Of a stretch of 64,000 nt of DNA, positions 33,801 through 42,308 are shown one piece after another. Origin of the DNA: Arcanobacterium phocae (GTDB lineage Bacteria > Actinomycetota > Actinomycetes > Actinomycetales > Actinomycetaceae); the NCBI RefSeq assembly GCF_018913465.1, contig NZ_JABAPM010000001.1, positions 434,001-498,000 of the forward strand, in the 5' to 3' direction. Each line of letters opens with the position of its first letter. The stretch's first letter is position 1. The translations under genes were made by a program, and so were the position numbers. Under the pieces are notes generated by a model. It was not told the DNA's origin, did not search any database, and was given only the letters and a program-made list of their open reading frames with translations.

Positions 33801-36260
33801 GTTGCCGAACGAGTGAACAATTCAGACACGGAATTCCGTATTAAAGTTTCACCGGGGACAACACACGTATTAGTGACTGCAGGCGATATGGCTGCTAATA
33901 TCACCAGTGCCTCATACATTTTGGATCCGGCAGCAAAGCTTAGTGTATCGTTTGCTCGTGACATGAATGCTCATCCAGTTGGGCCGATCAAACCTTACGT
34001 TACGATGCAAGGAGAACCAGAAGGCGCAAAGCTCATTGTTGACGGTTACGTGTCTGACGACGTCGATCACGTTACGATCAACGGACAACCAGCTGCGCTA
34101 AAAGACCGTAATTTTTATGAATACGTGCCACTGACCCCTGGGACAAATAACATCACTGTGGTGGCATACGATTCTGCTGGATCTGCGGTCAGCAAACAAG
34201 AGCTAGCGCCGTTCTATGACGATCAGCCACCAACATTGGCAGTAGTTAAGCCTGCTCCGATTAAAGACAATACCGTGACGGTAAGTGGGCAACTAACTGA
34301 TACGAACAAGAAGGCCCAACTTGAGGTACTTGTCAACGGACAATCAGCTCAGCTGGATACGAATGGCAAGTTTGAATCTGAGATTGAGGTATCAGAAGAT
34401 GCCCAAACAGTTACTGTTGTCGGTAGTGACGGTGCACAACGAGTCTCCGAAGTAGTACCGATTAAAGGACGTAGCGCTGATGTGCCTCCGGCTCCACCGT
34501 TGCCGGGTGGCCCAGCTATTCCGCCGCCACCATTGCCAGGCGATGGATTTATCTCTAGCGCAGCACTGCCAACTATTAGTAACGCACAGTGTGCTCCAGA
34601 GTTAGCAATTTGTGCTGTCCCAACGGACACCAAAGATTATGACCGAGAAAACAAGGTATTCACTGTGCGTGGTACCCTCAACGCGGACGCGATTGCCAAG
34701 TTCCAGCTGGTACCAACAGGACGAGCTGGAGATAACAAGGTGATAGAACCGAAACCTTTGGTAGCTAATATTAATCGTGATACCGGCGAGTTTAATCTCC
34801 AGGTGCCAGCGTCAACTGGACAAAGCGATTTCCGGCTGGAACTCTATGTTCCTGGTGAAAAAGCAGATAATCCAGTACTGACTAAGAGCCAATCATTTAA
34901 GTTATTGATCGATGTTAATGTTCCGGAAATCCATATTGATCAACCAATAACACTGGGCGGATCAATTTTCACTCAGCATGATGAAGTTGTGTTTACCGGA
35001 AACGTGTCCGACGACGGTTGGGGATATAAGTTCCTGATCAATAAAGACACCGTCGAACAACGCGAAAATAACTCTGGACTTGGAGCGGAATCCAATGAAC
35101 GAGAGTTCACCTATCCAGTTAAAGTGAAGGACGGTGATAAGATTCTCGTTACGGTGATTGATAGCTTCGGTAACCAGATCCTGGGTGTTTATCCAGTTGT
35201 CGTTGATAAAGACAAGCCAACTGTTGATGCAACGTATGCTGACAATGAGCTTATGGAGAGCACAGTTGTTGGCGATGATAAACCTATAAATGTCACAGCT
35301 AACGACACCCACCTCCGGAGTTTGAAAGTCAAGCTCGATAGTATTGATGGAACTGAGGTACTGAACGAAGAAGCTCATGCAGATATTGATATAACTGAGC
35401 GAAACGTTGAGGATCTTATGGCCGATGTACGTGAGATTCGTGAGACCGCACTCGAGCGTCTGGAAGCTGCAGGAATTAGCAAACGCGCTGATGCTGACTC
35501 AGATAGTGATGTGGCTGACGCGGACACTGCGCAAAAACAACCAACTGTTGAAAATCAGGTATTTGTCAGCGGTAGCCAGACAACGGTGAAAACCCGAGAT
35601 CTCGCTATTCCGATCGACACTGAAAAACTGTCTGCAGGTCTGTATACCATGACGATTTTGGCCGATGACCTTGCTGGGAACCAAACTGCGCAAGCAGTTA
35701 CTTTCGCAGTGGATAGGTTGCCACAAATTGTCGGGCCAGATGCTGTTGACGTGGAGCTAACCAAGGAACAGCTACGCGATAATGACAGTGCTGCTAAGGT
35801 TATCTTCGCTAATTTCAGCATCACTGATGACGGTTCTGCTGATTTTGCAGGTGACGGTTCCGGAGTTGGAGAAGCTCATCTTCTCATCGACCCAGCTACT
35901 GTTCTTATGCCCGGCAAAAATACTGTTTTGGTTCGTGCAGTCCAGCCTAATGGCCTTGAATCTCACAAACTTATTACTGTTAATATCTCGGTAAAAGAAG
36001 ATTCACAACCTGAGCAGAAGACTCAACCCGATACCCAAGAGGGCAGCGGTAGTAATGGCGGCACTGCACCGCAAGATCCGATGGTCGTGCCTGGTACCGG
36101 GTCTGGTCCAGTGTTTGGTACATTGGCCGCTGGTAGCCATACGACATCGCATAGCGTTGGACTGGCAGCAACAGGCTCTTATGCGGGAACCCTGGCGCTA
36201 CTTGCTAGTTTGACTATTGCTGGCGGTATGGTCCTCAACCGTAGAGCGCGTATGAGCTGA
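30885..36260 (+). CDS. Giant cell-wall anchored subtilisin-like serine protease (lactocepin/C5a-peptidase type)
   Basis: A 1791-residue exported protease. The start at 30885 has AAGGAG five bases upstream. A signal peptide (SSAFAASLALSLGLAPLAV) ends near residue 27; an I9-type propeptide follows to about 140. The S8 domain has Asp169 (SIIDSGIDPRH), His229 (EHGQHVSGIVAAN), oxyanion Asn (VVVAAGNEG) and Ser567 (MSGTSMAAPNVAG), with a PA insert between His and Ser (ALIQRGRTTFADMFKQSF). Fn3/Ig-like domains fill 660-1190, a proline-rich hinge (PPAPPLPGGP) lies near 1205, and further Ig-like domains run to 1700. The end has LAATG (1760-1764), a membrane helix and RRARMS, the sortase-E type anchor of actinobacteria. 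Likely degrades host or milk-type proteins to peptides, possibly virulence-related. A strong terminator follows. Confidence 0.95.
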   Translation: MGRFLQSSAFAASLALSLGLAPLAVASPAPEDNHTGGMSLTEMDRLIKERGERSSQQVRVLVMLKNQPTSFSDSSEQHNKGQQSELIEKWAKKYHLEVGRQLGFLVNGFAATMPANKIPALQQEPEVASVKRERTFEKLEHNARKMEGVVDAHNNHGLDGAGTVVSIIDSGIDPRHNDLQLSDGECKNAKLSPDTTHNGLFTCKVPAGYNFADDNYDIIDKNESEHGQHVSGIVAANGSIRTGNDKPDVVKNNAFDGVAPKAQLLAMKVFPNNPNARANDSDIIAAIEASVKLKADIINMSLGSPNGNRNASDGVYRAIEKAREAGTLVVVAAGNEGKNFSPNGETDNVLHQLDDATLGSPAADSGAFAVASIDNQVQVVPVATWKAGESGTETDLPHKSATGIPDGKFHEVVDLGFGQVSDFTADKKSALKGKFALIQRGRTTFADMFKQSFDAGAVGVLVYNDEARGDEFIGMGGVEAYTEFSASTYHSVGKAMVETLGTGKVFVKFTDDRKLTDFAGTEALRPSSFTSWGPTPTLDFAPHISGVGGEVYSTQNDNRYVSMSGTSMAAPNVAGLSALMWQYYGKNFPELTGTQRIDRIRAALMNTAEIPTNEEKIPYAPRQVGAGLARVDRATESPVIATVNGQPYVSLKQVHGATSFTVTLHNYGDKAATYSVPKQSVINEVEGEKGAAKTVVSQEKLTSDTTTVTVPAGSEKNVTFTLVPKLGKSHYIEGWAQLTGNKVPNIAIPYLGFVGDWNAEKIIEAPDVEWGKPVERKVYTGLATLREDSVTPIGLLNKMPQESHNDRDLTLWMSPNGDHMQDVIFPQLLVRRNASDVEYEIMSEDGKIHQTTGKQQDLRRLTLKNFLNPQFSDDDVVENASAYAFDGKIYDAQNVKYTNVPDGKYVFQVKARVSPEYDWQVTKMPFGIDTTSPTITFNNYDEAKGFVYFTVKDTGSGVQVAPVVDTDSQTNLVAERVNNSDTEFRIKVSPGTTHVLVTAGDMAANITSASYILDPAAKLSVSFARDMNAHPVGPIKPYVTMQGEPEGAKLIVDGYVSDDVDHVTINGQPAALKDRNFYEYVPLTPGTNNITVVAYDSAGSAVSKQELAPFYDDQPPTLAVVKPAPIKDNTVTVSGQLTDTNKKAQLEVLVNGQSAQLDTNGKFESEIEVSEDAQTVTVVGSDGAQRVSEVVPIKGRSADVPPAPPLPGGPAIPPPPLPGDGFISSAALPTISNAQCAPELAICAVPTDTKDYDRENKVFTVRGTLNADAIAKFQLVPTGRAGDNKVIEPKPLVANINRDTGEFNLQVPASTGQSDFRLELYVPGEKADNPVLTKSQSFKLLIDVNVPEIHIDQPITLGGSIFTQHDEVVFTGNVSDDGWGYKFLINKDTVEQRENNSGLGAESNEREFTYPVKVKDGDKILVTVIDSFGNQILGVYPVVVDKDKPTVDATYADNELMESTVVGDDKPINVTANDTHLRSLKVKLDSIDGTEVLNEEAHADIDITERNVEDLMADVREIRETALERLEAAGISKRADADSDSDVADADTAQKQPTVENQVFVSGSQTTVKTRDLAIPIDTEKLSAGLYTMTILADDLAGNQTAQAVTFAVDRLPQIVGPDAVDVELTKEQLRDNDSAAKVIFANFSITDDGSADFAGDGSGVGEAHLLIDPATVLMPGKNTVLVRAVQPNGLESHKLITVNISVKEDSQPEQKTQPDTQEGSGSNGGTAPQDPMVVPGTGSGPVFGTLAAGSHTTSHSVGLAATGSYAGTLALLASLTIAGGMVLNRRARMS

Positions 36261-36280
36261 TACTAAAGGCTGATACTATG

Positions 36281-36321
36281 AAGCAGTGCGGAAGAACTCG
36301 ACGTTCTTCCGCACTGCTTTT
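36281..36321 (+). terminator. Intrinsic terminator after the subtilase gene
   Basis: AAGCAGTGCGGAAGAAC (36281-36297) pairs perfectly with GTTCTTCCGCACTGCTT (36303-36319) over 17 bp, loop TCGAC, followed by TT. It is 21 bases after the stop codon. Confidence 0.88.
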
Positions 36322-36356
36322 AGCTATAGTGCGTTCGCGTCGATAACATATTGAGT

Positions 36357-37010
36357 ATGCGTATTTTGTTGACTGGTTTTGAGCCGTTTGGTGACGATAG
36401 TGAAAATGCGAGTTGGGAAGCTGTTAAGCGCTTGCCCGCGATGCTAAACGATGACAACAGTGAAATTGAGATCATAACTCGCAAGTTGCCAGTTGTTTTT
36501 ACCACTGCTCCGGTTCAGTTAAGCCAGTTCATCGCGGATGTTAAGCCTGACATTCTTATTGCAGTCGGGGAAGCTGGACTACGAGACCTTATTTCAGTAG
36601 AAATGATTGCAAAGAATTGTGCCGATGCTCGAATCCCTGATAATGAAGGTTACCAACCGCATGGCGAACCGCTTGATGATGGGGAAGCAGAATGGCGAAC
36701 TAGGCTACCAGCTAAAGAGATTGTGACGGCACTGTGTCAAGCTGGATTACCAGCAGTGGAATCGTACGATGCTGGGCTGTATTTGTGTAATGCAGTATTC
36801 CGCGCAGCGTTGCGACTTTTTGACGGTCCAGCGGGTTTTATTCACGTTCCCGCGGTACGGCGAGCGGGGCAAGCCAGCGTCGGATCTGAAACAGATTCTT
36901 ATCGTTCCCGAACGACTACGCCGGATACACACGTATGGACTGTTCCGCAGCTTACTGATGCCCTGAGCGTGGTCTGCCAGATCGCAGCGGCTGGTTTAGC
37001 TTGCGCTTAG
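36357..37010 (+). CDS. pcp: Pyroglutamyl-peptidase I
   Basis: A 217-residue cysteine peptidase (family C15) that removes N-terminal pyroglutamate from peptides in the cytosol. It opens MRILLTGFEPFGDDSENASW, the family hallmark. Catalytic residues are the Glu in SVEMIAKNCADARIPDN, Cys144 in DAGLYLCNAVFR and His163 in GFIHVP. An in-frame TTG two codons upstream exists, but the ATG at 36357 fits family N-termini. There is no clear ribosome site. The gene lies between an exported protease and proline uptake/oxidation genes, in keeping with peptide use. It converges with putP, overlapping by four bases. Confidence 0.93.
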   Translation: MRILLTGFEPFGDDSENASWEAVKRLPAMLNDDNSEIEIITRKLPVVFTTAPVQLSQFIADVKPDILIAVGEAGLRDLISVEMIAKNCADARIPDNEGYQPHGEPLDDGEAEWRTRLPAKEIVTALCQAGLPAVESYDAGLYLCNAVFRAALRLFDGPAGFIHVPAVRRAGQASVGSETDSYRSRTTTPDTHVWTVPQLTDALSVVCQIAAAGLACA

Positions 37011-38578
37011 CGGGTACTGCGAGGCGTATAGCGATCAGTCGACGTCGTAGCGTCAACGGTCTGTAACGCCTCTGTCCGATCATCCCAGTTTTTCACTAGC
37101 TGCTTGGTAGCCTCAAATTCAGCCGTAATAGTTGGGTTCTCGGTATACGTCAGTGCAGAAACGATGACTGCGACGATTAAGTTTGCTAGGAATCCTGGCA
37201 CGATTTCGTAGAGGTCGAAGATACCCCCGGATAGATTGCTCCAGAGCACAACGACGACGGATCCAACAACCATACCGCTGAGCGCTCCCGAGGTTGTGAG
37301 CTTACGCCAGAAGAGAGAAAGTAAGACGACTGGCCCGAAAGCGCCGCCGAACCCAGCCCACGCAAACGCTACCAGTTCCAAGATAGTATCTGACGGCGAA
37401 ATAGCGAGTAGTGCTGCGATGATAGAGATTAGAATGACGGCTGCACGGGACAGCATCACGCCGTGTTTTTCAGATAGTTTTTGGTGAACAAATACCGAAT
37501 AGATATCTTCCACGAGGGCCGAAGAAGAAACAAGTAACTGAGAGGAAATCGTGGACATGATGGCTGCTAAAATAGCGGCAAGCATAAACCCGGCAACGAG
37601 CGGATGAAACAAGATCTGACCCATATAGATAAAGACTTGCTCCGGATTACCTAGTAGACCTTCGCCAGATTGTTGCGCATAAGCAACGCCTACTAGAGCG
37701 GTGCCCATAGCGCCCAGGATTGACAAAACCATCCACCCGATTCCAATTCGCCGTGCAGCTTTGGCTTCAGCGGGCTTCCGCAATGCCATGAAGCGAACAA
37801 TAATATGCGGTTGCCCGAAGTATCCAAGACCCCATGCCAGCGCAGAGAATATTCCAATGATTCCGGCAAAGGTAACTGTTTTGTCGCCGATTAATGACTG
37901 CCAGTTAGAGTTAAGTAGTTGAGCTGACTCGATGGCGGCGGATGGTCCACCAACGATGACTAGCCCCATGACTGGAACGAAGACCAGGGCGAGAAGCATC
38001 ATAACCCCTTGCACAAGATCGGTCCATGAAACAGCTAAGAATCCGCCTAGTAACGTGTACATAATCGTGACCGTTGCAATGAGTAGCATTCCGCTGAGGT
38101 AGGAGGTACCGAATGCGGCATGAAAAAATACACCGCCAGCAACCATGCCGGAAGACACATAGAAGGTGAAGAAAAAGAGAATGACTAGGCCTGAAACAAT
38201 ACGTAACGAATGAGTGGAATCTCGTAGTCGTGAATCTAAGAATGATGGAACTGTGATCGAGTTATTTGATACTTCGGTATATGAACGTAACCGAGGTGCA
38301 ACAAATTTCCAATTTAACCATGCGCCTACGGTAAGTCCGATAGCTATCCATGATTCGACCAGACCGTTTGCATAGAGCGCTCCTGGCAACCCCATAAGTA
38401 GCCAGCCAGACATATCTGATGCGCCAGCCGATAGTGCAGCTACCGCGGGATTCAGTTGGCGCCCACCGAGCATATAGTCATCTACCGAATCATTCTTGCG
38501 GTATGCCCACAGGCCGATTCCAATCATCGCTAGCAGGTACAGAACCATGGAAATGGTTTGGAAAACTTGATCAGTCAT
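37007..38578 (-). CDS. putP: Sodium/proline symporter
   Basis: A 523-residue member of the solute:sodium symporter family with about 13 helices, starting MTDQVFQTISMVLYLLAMIG. The PutP hallmarks are DYMLGGRQLNPAVAALSAGA followed by SDMSGWLLMGLPGALYANGL, and the sodium-site region GYFGQPHIIVRFMALRKP in the middle. It imports proline with sodium. It is divergent from putA across a 155-base region, giving a complete proline catabolic pair, and its end touches pcp. Confidence 0.95.
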   Translation of the reverse strand: MTDQVFQTISMVLYLLAMIGIGLWAYRKNDSVDDYMLGGRQLNPAVAALSAGASDMSGWLLMGLPGALYANGLVESWIAIGLTVGAWLNWKFVAPRLRSYTEVSNNSITVPSFLDSRLRDSTHSLRIVSGLVILFFFTFYVSSGMVAGGVFFHAAFGTSYLSGMLLIATVTIMYTLLGGFLAVSWTDLVQGVMMLLALVFVPVMGLVIVGGPSAAIESAQLLNSNWQSLIGDKTVTFAGIIGIFSALAWGLGYFGQPHIIVRFMALRKPAEAKAARRIGIGWMVLSILGAMGTALVGVAYAQQSGEGLLGNPEQVFIYMGQILFHPLVAGFMLAAILAAIMSTISSQLLVSSSALVEDIYSVFVHQKLSEKHGVMLSRAAVILISIIAALLAISPSDTILELVAFAWAGFGGAFGPVVLLSLFWRKLTTSGALSGMVVGSVVVVLWSNLSGGIFDLYEIVPGFLANLIVAVIVSALTYTENPTITAEFEATKQLVKNWDDRTEALQTVDATTSTDRYTPRSTR

Positions 38579-38657
38579 AATTCACGTCCAAAGATTGATT
38601 GCCTCTTAACAGTACAGGAGAGACCTTGCTGATGTAAGTGACGTTCAAAACTCTCAT

Positions 38658-38674
38658 TGTGAAGATATATCACA
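38658..38674. promoter_or_regulatory. TGTGA-N7-TCACA dyad in the putP-putA divergent region
   Basis: TGTGA (38658-38662) and TCACA (38670-38674) flank AGATATA between the divergent put genes. It resembles a CRP/GlxR site (TGTGA-N6-TCACA) but is one base longer, so recognition by such a protein is doubtful. It is the best operator candidate in this interval. Confidence 0.35.
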
Positions 38675-38733
38675 CGGTATGATGTCACGTAACACGAGTA
38701 CAGTTTTTTGTACCGACAGTGAAGGGGCCTGTT

Positions 38734-41700
38734 ATGAAACCAGAAATCAACGGCGATATTAGCCTTGCCGATGTTGCGAATCAAGCGATTGTTCAGGCAC
38801 GCAGGTGGGCAGATCGTGCTGCTTGTTTGCCCACTGATCGTGCTGGAAAACTGTTATCTGATGTGCTGGCTTCAGATGGTGGTTTAGACTTCACTATTGA
38901 TTTTGTCGACAAAGTCATCCGACCTGAAGACAAACGCATAGCAGCTAGAAATCTCCAGAAACTTTCGGCACAAAAGATTGATTTCTTACCTGCTTACCTG
39001 TCGCTACCGGCAAATGCTGGTGGGAAGCTTGCCACTGTCGCTCCGCGCGTCGTCGTCGGCGCTGCGTTTCGTGTTTTTCGGTCACTCGTTGGGGACTTAG
39101 TTCTCGATACTAGCCCGAAAAAGCTCGGGCCAGCCATCAGAGCTATGCGAAAAGATGGCTCGCGCCTCAATCTCAATTTGCTTGGTGAAGCTGTTCTAGG
39201 AAAGAACGAAGCGAGCCGTCGGCTTAATGCTGTGATGGATTTATTAGATCACGACGACGTTGATTACGTCTCGATCAAAGTTTCAGCAGTCTTGGGCGTA
39301 CACAATCCGTGGGGCTATCACGTAGCTGTGCGCGAGGCGGTGCACGGGCTTTATCCGCTCTATGAAAAAGCATTAAGGCTAAAGAAATTCATTAACTTGG
39401 ATATGGAGGAATACCACGATCTTCACTTAACCATCGAGGTATTCAAAAATCTTCTTGAGCTTCCAGAATTTCAGCGTCTCGAAGCAGGGATTGTGCTCCA
39501 GGCCTATTTACCCGATGCGCTACCAGCTATGGTAGATCTCCAACAATGGGCTGCTGACCGAGTCGCCCACGGCGGAGCACCGATTAAAGTGCGTTTAGTT
39601 AAAGGTGCTAACCTGCCGATGGAGCGGGTTGATGCGATTATGCATGGCTGGGAGCTAGCTACGCAGCCTTCTAAAGAAGCAGCGGACGCGAACTATCTTC
39701 GGATCCTCGAATACGCCTTGCGTCCTGAGCATCTGGCGAATGTAAAAATCGGGATCGCCGGGCATAATATGTTTTCCCTTGGATTTGCCTATGCACTGAT
39801 AGAAGCACGCGGGATAAGTTCCGGTTACGAAGTGGAAATGCTCCGCGGGATGGCTCCTAACCAAGCTGACGCAGTGCGCGAGGACGTCGGCCATATTTTG
39901 TTCTATGTGCCGGTTGTTGACCCTTCCGAATTTGATGTTGCTATTTCCTATTTGGTGCGTCGTCTCGAAGAATCGGCTGCTCCCGAAAATTTCATGTCGG
40001 GTGTTTTTGAATTCCCGCATAGCGATGCGGTGTTCAATCGTGAACGGGATCGTTATATTACTGCGCTGCACGGTGCTTTTCCAGAATTATCGCAACAATT
40101 TACGCAGTTATCGCTGATAGCATCTCAGGATGCGCCACAGCTGTCATATGGGCCTAACCGTCTCCAAGATAGACGGAACGACGACGTCGTCATCCAAAAC
40201 TCGTTTACAAATAGCGCAGATTCGGACCCCTCGTTACCAGCGAATGTGGAATGGGCGGATCAGATTTTCGCCAATATTCCAGAAACCGATTTGGGGCAAG
40301 AACTAGCTGATTCGGCACAGGTGTATACTGCGGATGAGGTACGCGAACGTATTAGCCAGGCTCGAGCATCGGTATCGTATTGGGCAGGATTACCGGCCAG
40401 TGAGCGTGCCCAGATTTTGCGCAACGCGGCAGTTATTCTTGGTCAGCGGCGTGGCGAATTGATGACGGTGGCAGCAGCCGAATGCGGCAAAGTACTGGGC
40501 GAAGGCGACGTTGAAGTATCAGAAGCAATAGACTTCTGTAACTATTATGCCCAGTTAGCCGAGGAATTGGATCAATTGGCCGGAGTAGACGTAGTACCGG
40601 CACAAGTCACGGCTGCGATTCCACCGTGGAATTTTCCGATTGCTATCGCAACAGGCTCAGTCGTGGCTCCGCTTGCAACTGGTTCCGCCGTCGTCTTCAA
40701 ACCCGCAGAGCAAGCCCGCCGGACCGGCGCATATGTCGCACAAGCCTTGTGGGATGCGGGAGTGCCACGAGACGTCCTGCAACTTGTCGATATTGACCCG
40801 AGTGATTTGCCAGAAGCTGGACGTACGTTAGTAACGGAAACCGATCAGACGGTATTCACCGGATCGTCACAAACAGCGCAGCTCTTCCGCTCCTGGCAGG
40901 CAGATTTGCGTCTGTTCGGTGAAACATCTGGGAAGAATGCCATTATTGTGACTGAGCAGGCTGATATCGACTTAGCGGCTAAGGACATCGTCACGTCAGC
41001 ATTTGGCCATGCTGGACAAAAATGTTCGGCATGTTCACTTGTCATACTGGTTGGTACGATGGCCGAATCCAAACGTCTCCTGACTCAGATTGTCGATGCC
41101 GCTCGGTCATTGGTTGTGGCTTATCCGCAAACGCCAGCTGCTCAAATGGGGCCTGTTATTGAGCCTGTGTGCGGGAAACTTGAGCAAGGATTGACGAAAT
41201 TAGGGCATGGTGAGCACTGGATTTTAGCGCCTCGCCAGCTCGACGATACGCGCCGGTTATGGAGTCCTGGAATTAGAATCGGTGTACAACGTGGCTCAGA
41301 ATTCCATAAGACCGAGTACTTCGGCCCGGTATTGGGAATTATGTTTGCCGCGGACCTTGATGAAGCGATCGATATTCAAAACGACGTGGAATACGGGCTA
41401 ACCGGCGGAATTCATACCCTAGACAGTGACGAGATCGCGCACTGGTTAGACCGTGTTGAAGTCGGTAACGCTTACATTAATCGGGGAATTACGGGCGCGA
41501 TTGTTCGCCGACAACCGTTCGGGGGTTGGAAACGATCCTCAGTTGGTACTGGTTCAAAAGCTGGTGGCCCGAATCATCTGCTCGGTTTAGTACGAGTAGA
41601 ACGAAATAATAAAGCTTTAATGGAGAATACTCGCGATCTTCCTGCAGTAGAAGGCAACGATCTGCTGATTCGTCTTCACGAGCTACAAGCTGCTATCGAA

Positions 41701-42240
41701 CCGCATCGTCATGAGATCTTCCGTGCGGCGATTCAGAGTACGAATGAGGCGTTATCATCTTTCTACTTGCCTGCTCACGATGTTTCTGAGCTGGGCGTGG
41801 AAAAGAACATTCTGCGGTACAAGCCTACGTGTGTAGACGTGCGCCTTGAGGATCGAGAGAACTGGGATCTGGCGATCGTAAATATCGTTGGGGCAGTAAG
41901 TGCTGGGGCAGACGTGACTGTGTCTGTTGCCGGAGAGCTTCCTGGCTCTTTTGCAGTACTCTTATATCAGCATGGCGTTGAGGTTACCGTAGAATCCCAT
42001 GCCGCTTGGCTGTCTCGACTCGCGGACGCACCTGCTTTCCCGTCTCGCATCCGTTATATCGGAGACGCACCCGAAGAGGTCGCTCAAGCTGTTGGCGGCT
42101 CAATTGATGTGGCTATTTTTGCCGACCCGATAACAGGGCAGGGCCGTGTTGATCTGCGTCCGTTCTTCCTAGAACAAGCTATCGCAGCAACTAACCATAG
42201 ATTCGGTGACAAAACGAAGATCCTTGACGGTATCTTGTAA
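38734..42240 (+). CDS. putA: Bifunctional proline dehydrogenase / L-glutamate gamma-semialdehyde dehydrogenase
   Basis: A 1168-residue PutA that oxidises proline to glutamate in two channelled steps. The start at 38734 has GAAGGGG upstream; a GTG 15 bases earlier is weaker. The FAD proline dehydrogenase barrel covers about 60-470 (YVSIKVSAVLGVHNPWGYH, KVRLVKGANLPMERVD, EVEMLRGMAPNQADAV). The aldehyde dehydrogenase covers about 530-1000, with VTAAIPPWNFPIAIATGSV, Glu in FGETSGKNA and catalytic Cys near 764 in GHAGQKCSACSL. About 165 further residues form the C-terminal region. There is no N-terminal ribbon-helix-helix domain, so it cannot autoregulate as in E. coli. Divergent from putP. Confidence 0.96.
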   Translation: MKPEINGDISLADVANQAIVQARRWADRAACLPTDRAGKLLSDVLASDGGLDFTIDFVDKVIRPEDKRIAARNLQKLSAQKIDFLPAYLSLPANAGGKLATVAPRVVVGAAFRVFRSLVGDLVLDTSPKKLGPAIRAMRKDGSRLNLNLLGEAVLGKNEASRRLNAVMDLLDHDDVDYVSIKVSAVLGVHNPWGYHVAVREAVHGLYPLYEKALRLKKFINLDMEEYHDLHLTIEVFKNLLELPEFQRLEAGIVLQAYLPDALPAMVDLQQWAADRVAHGGAPIKVRLVKGANLPMERVDAIMHGWELATQPSKEAADANYLRILEYALRPEHLANVKIGIAGHNMFSLGFAYALIEARGISSGYEVEMLRGMAPNQADAVREDVGHILFYVPVVDPSEFDVAISYLVRRLEESAAPENFMSGVFEFPHSDAVFNRERDRYITALHGAFPELSQQFTQLSLIASQDAPQLSYGPNRLQDRRNDDVVIQNSFTNSADSDPSLPANVEWADQIFANIPETDLGQELADSAQVYTADEVRERISQARASVSYWAGLPASERAQILRNAAVILGQRRGELMTVAAAECGKVLGEGDVEVSEAIDFCNYYAQLAEELDQLAGVDVVPAQVTAAIPPWNFPIAIATGSVVAPLATGSAVVFKPAEQARRTGAYVAQALWDAGVPRDVLQLVDIDPSDLPEAGRTLVTETDQTVFTGSSQTAQLFRSWQADLRLFGETSGKNAIIVTEQADIDLAAKDIVTSAFGHAGQKCSACSLVILVGTMAESKRLLTQIVDAARSLVVAYPQTPAAQMGPVIEPVCGKLEQGLTKLGHGEHWILAPRQLDDTRRLWSPGIRIGVQRGSEFHKTEYFGPVLGIMFAADLDEAIDIQNDVEYGLTGGIHTLDSDEIAHWLDRVEVGNAYINRGITGAIVRRQPFGGWKRSSVGTGSKAGGPNHLLGLVRVERNNKALMENTRDLPAVEGNDLLIRLHELQAAIEPHRHEIFRAAIQSTNEALSSFYLPAHDVSELGVEKNILRYKPTCVDVRLEDRENWDLAIVNIVGAVSAGADVTVSVAGELPGSFAVLLYQHGVEVTVESHAAWLSRLADAPAFPSRIRYIGDAPEEVAQAVGGSIDVAIFADPITGQGRVDLRPFFLEQAIAATNHRFGDKTKILDGIL

Positions 42241-42279
42241 AAAGTTGTGGTGGCAGAAATGGATTCTGCCACCACAACT
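42239..42279 (-). terminator. Terminator between putA and metQ (stronger for metNIQ)
   Basis: AGTTGTGGTGGCAGAA (42243-42258) and TTCTGCCACCACAACT (42264-42279) form a perfect 16-bp stem. Read on the minus strand it is followed by TTTTT (42243-42239), so it ends metQ transcripts; on the plus strand the T-run is missing but the stem can still help putA. Confidence 0.85.
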
Positions 42280-42308
42280 AGATAGAAAACAGTGTTCTCC
42301 GCCTTCAG

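Noticed and set aside
38658-38674. CRP/GlxR site in the put region
   Set aside because: The spacer is seven bases, not six; kept only as an unnamed dyad.
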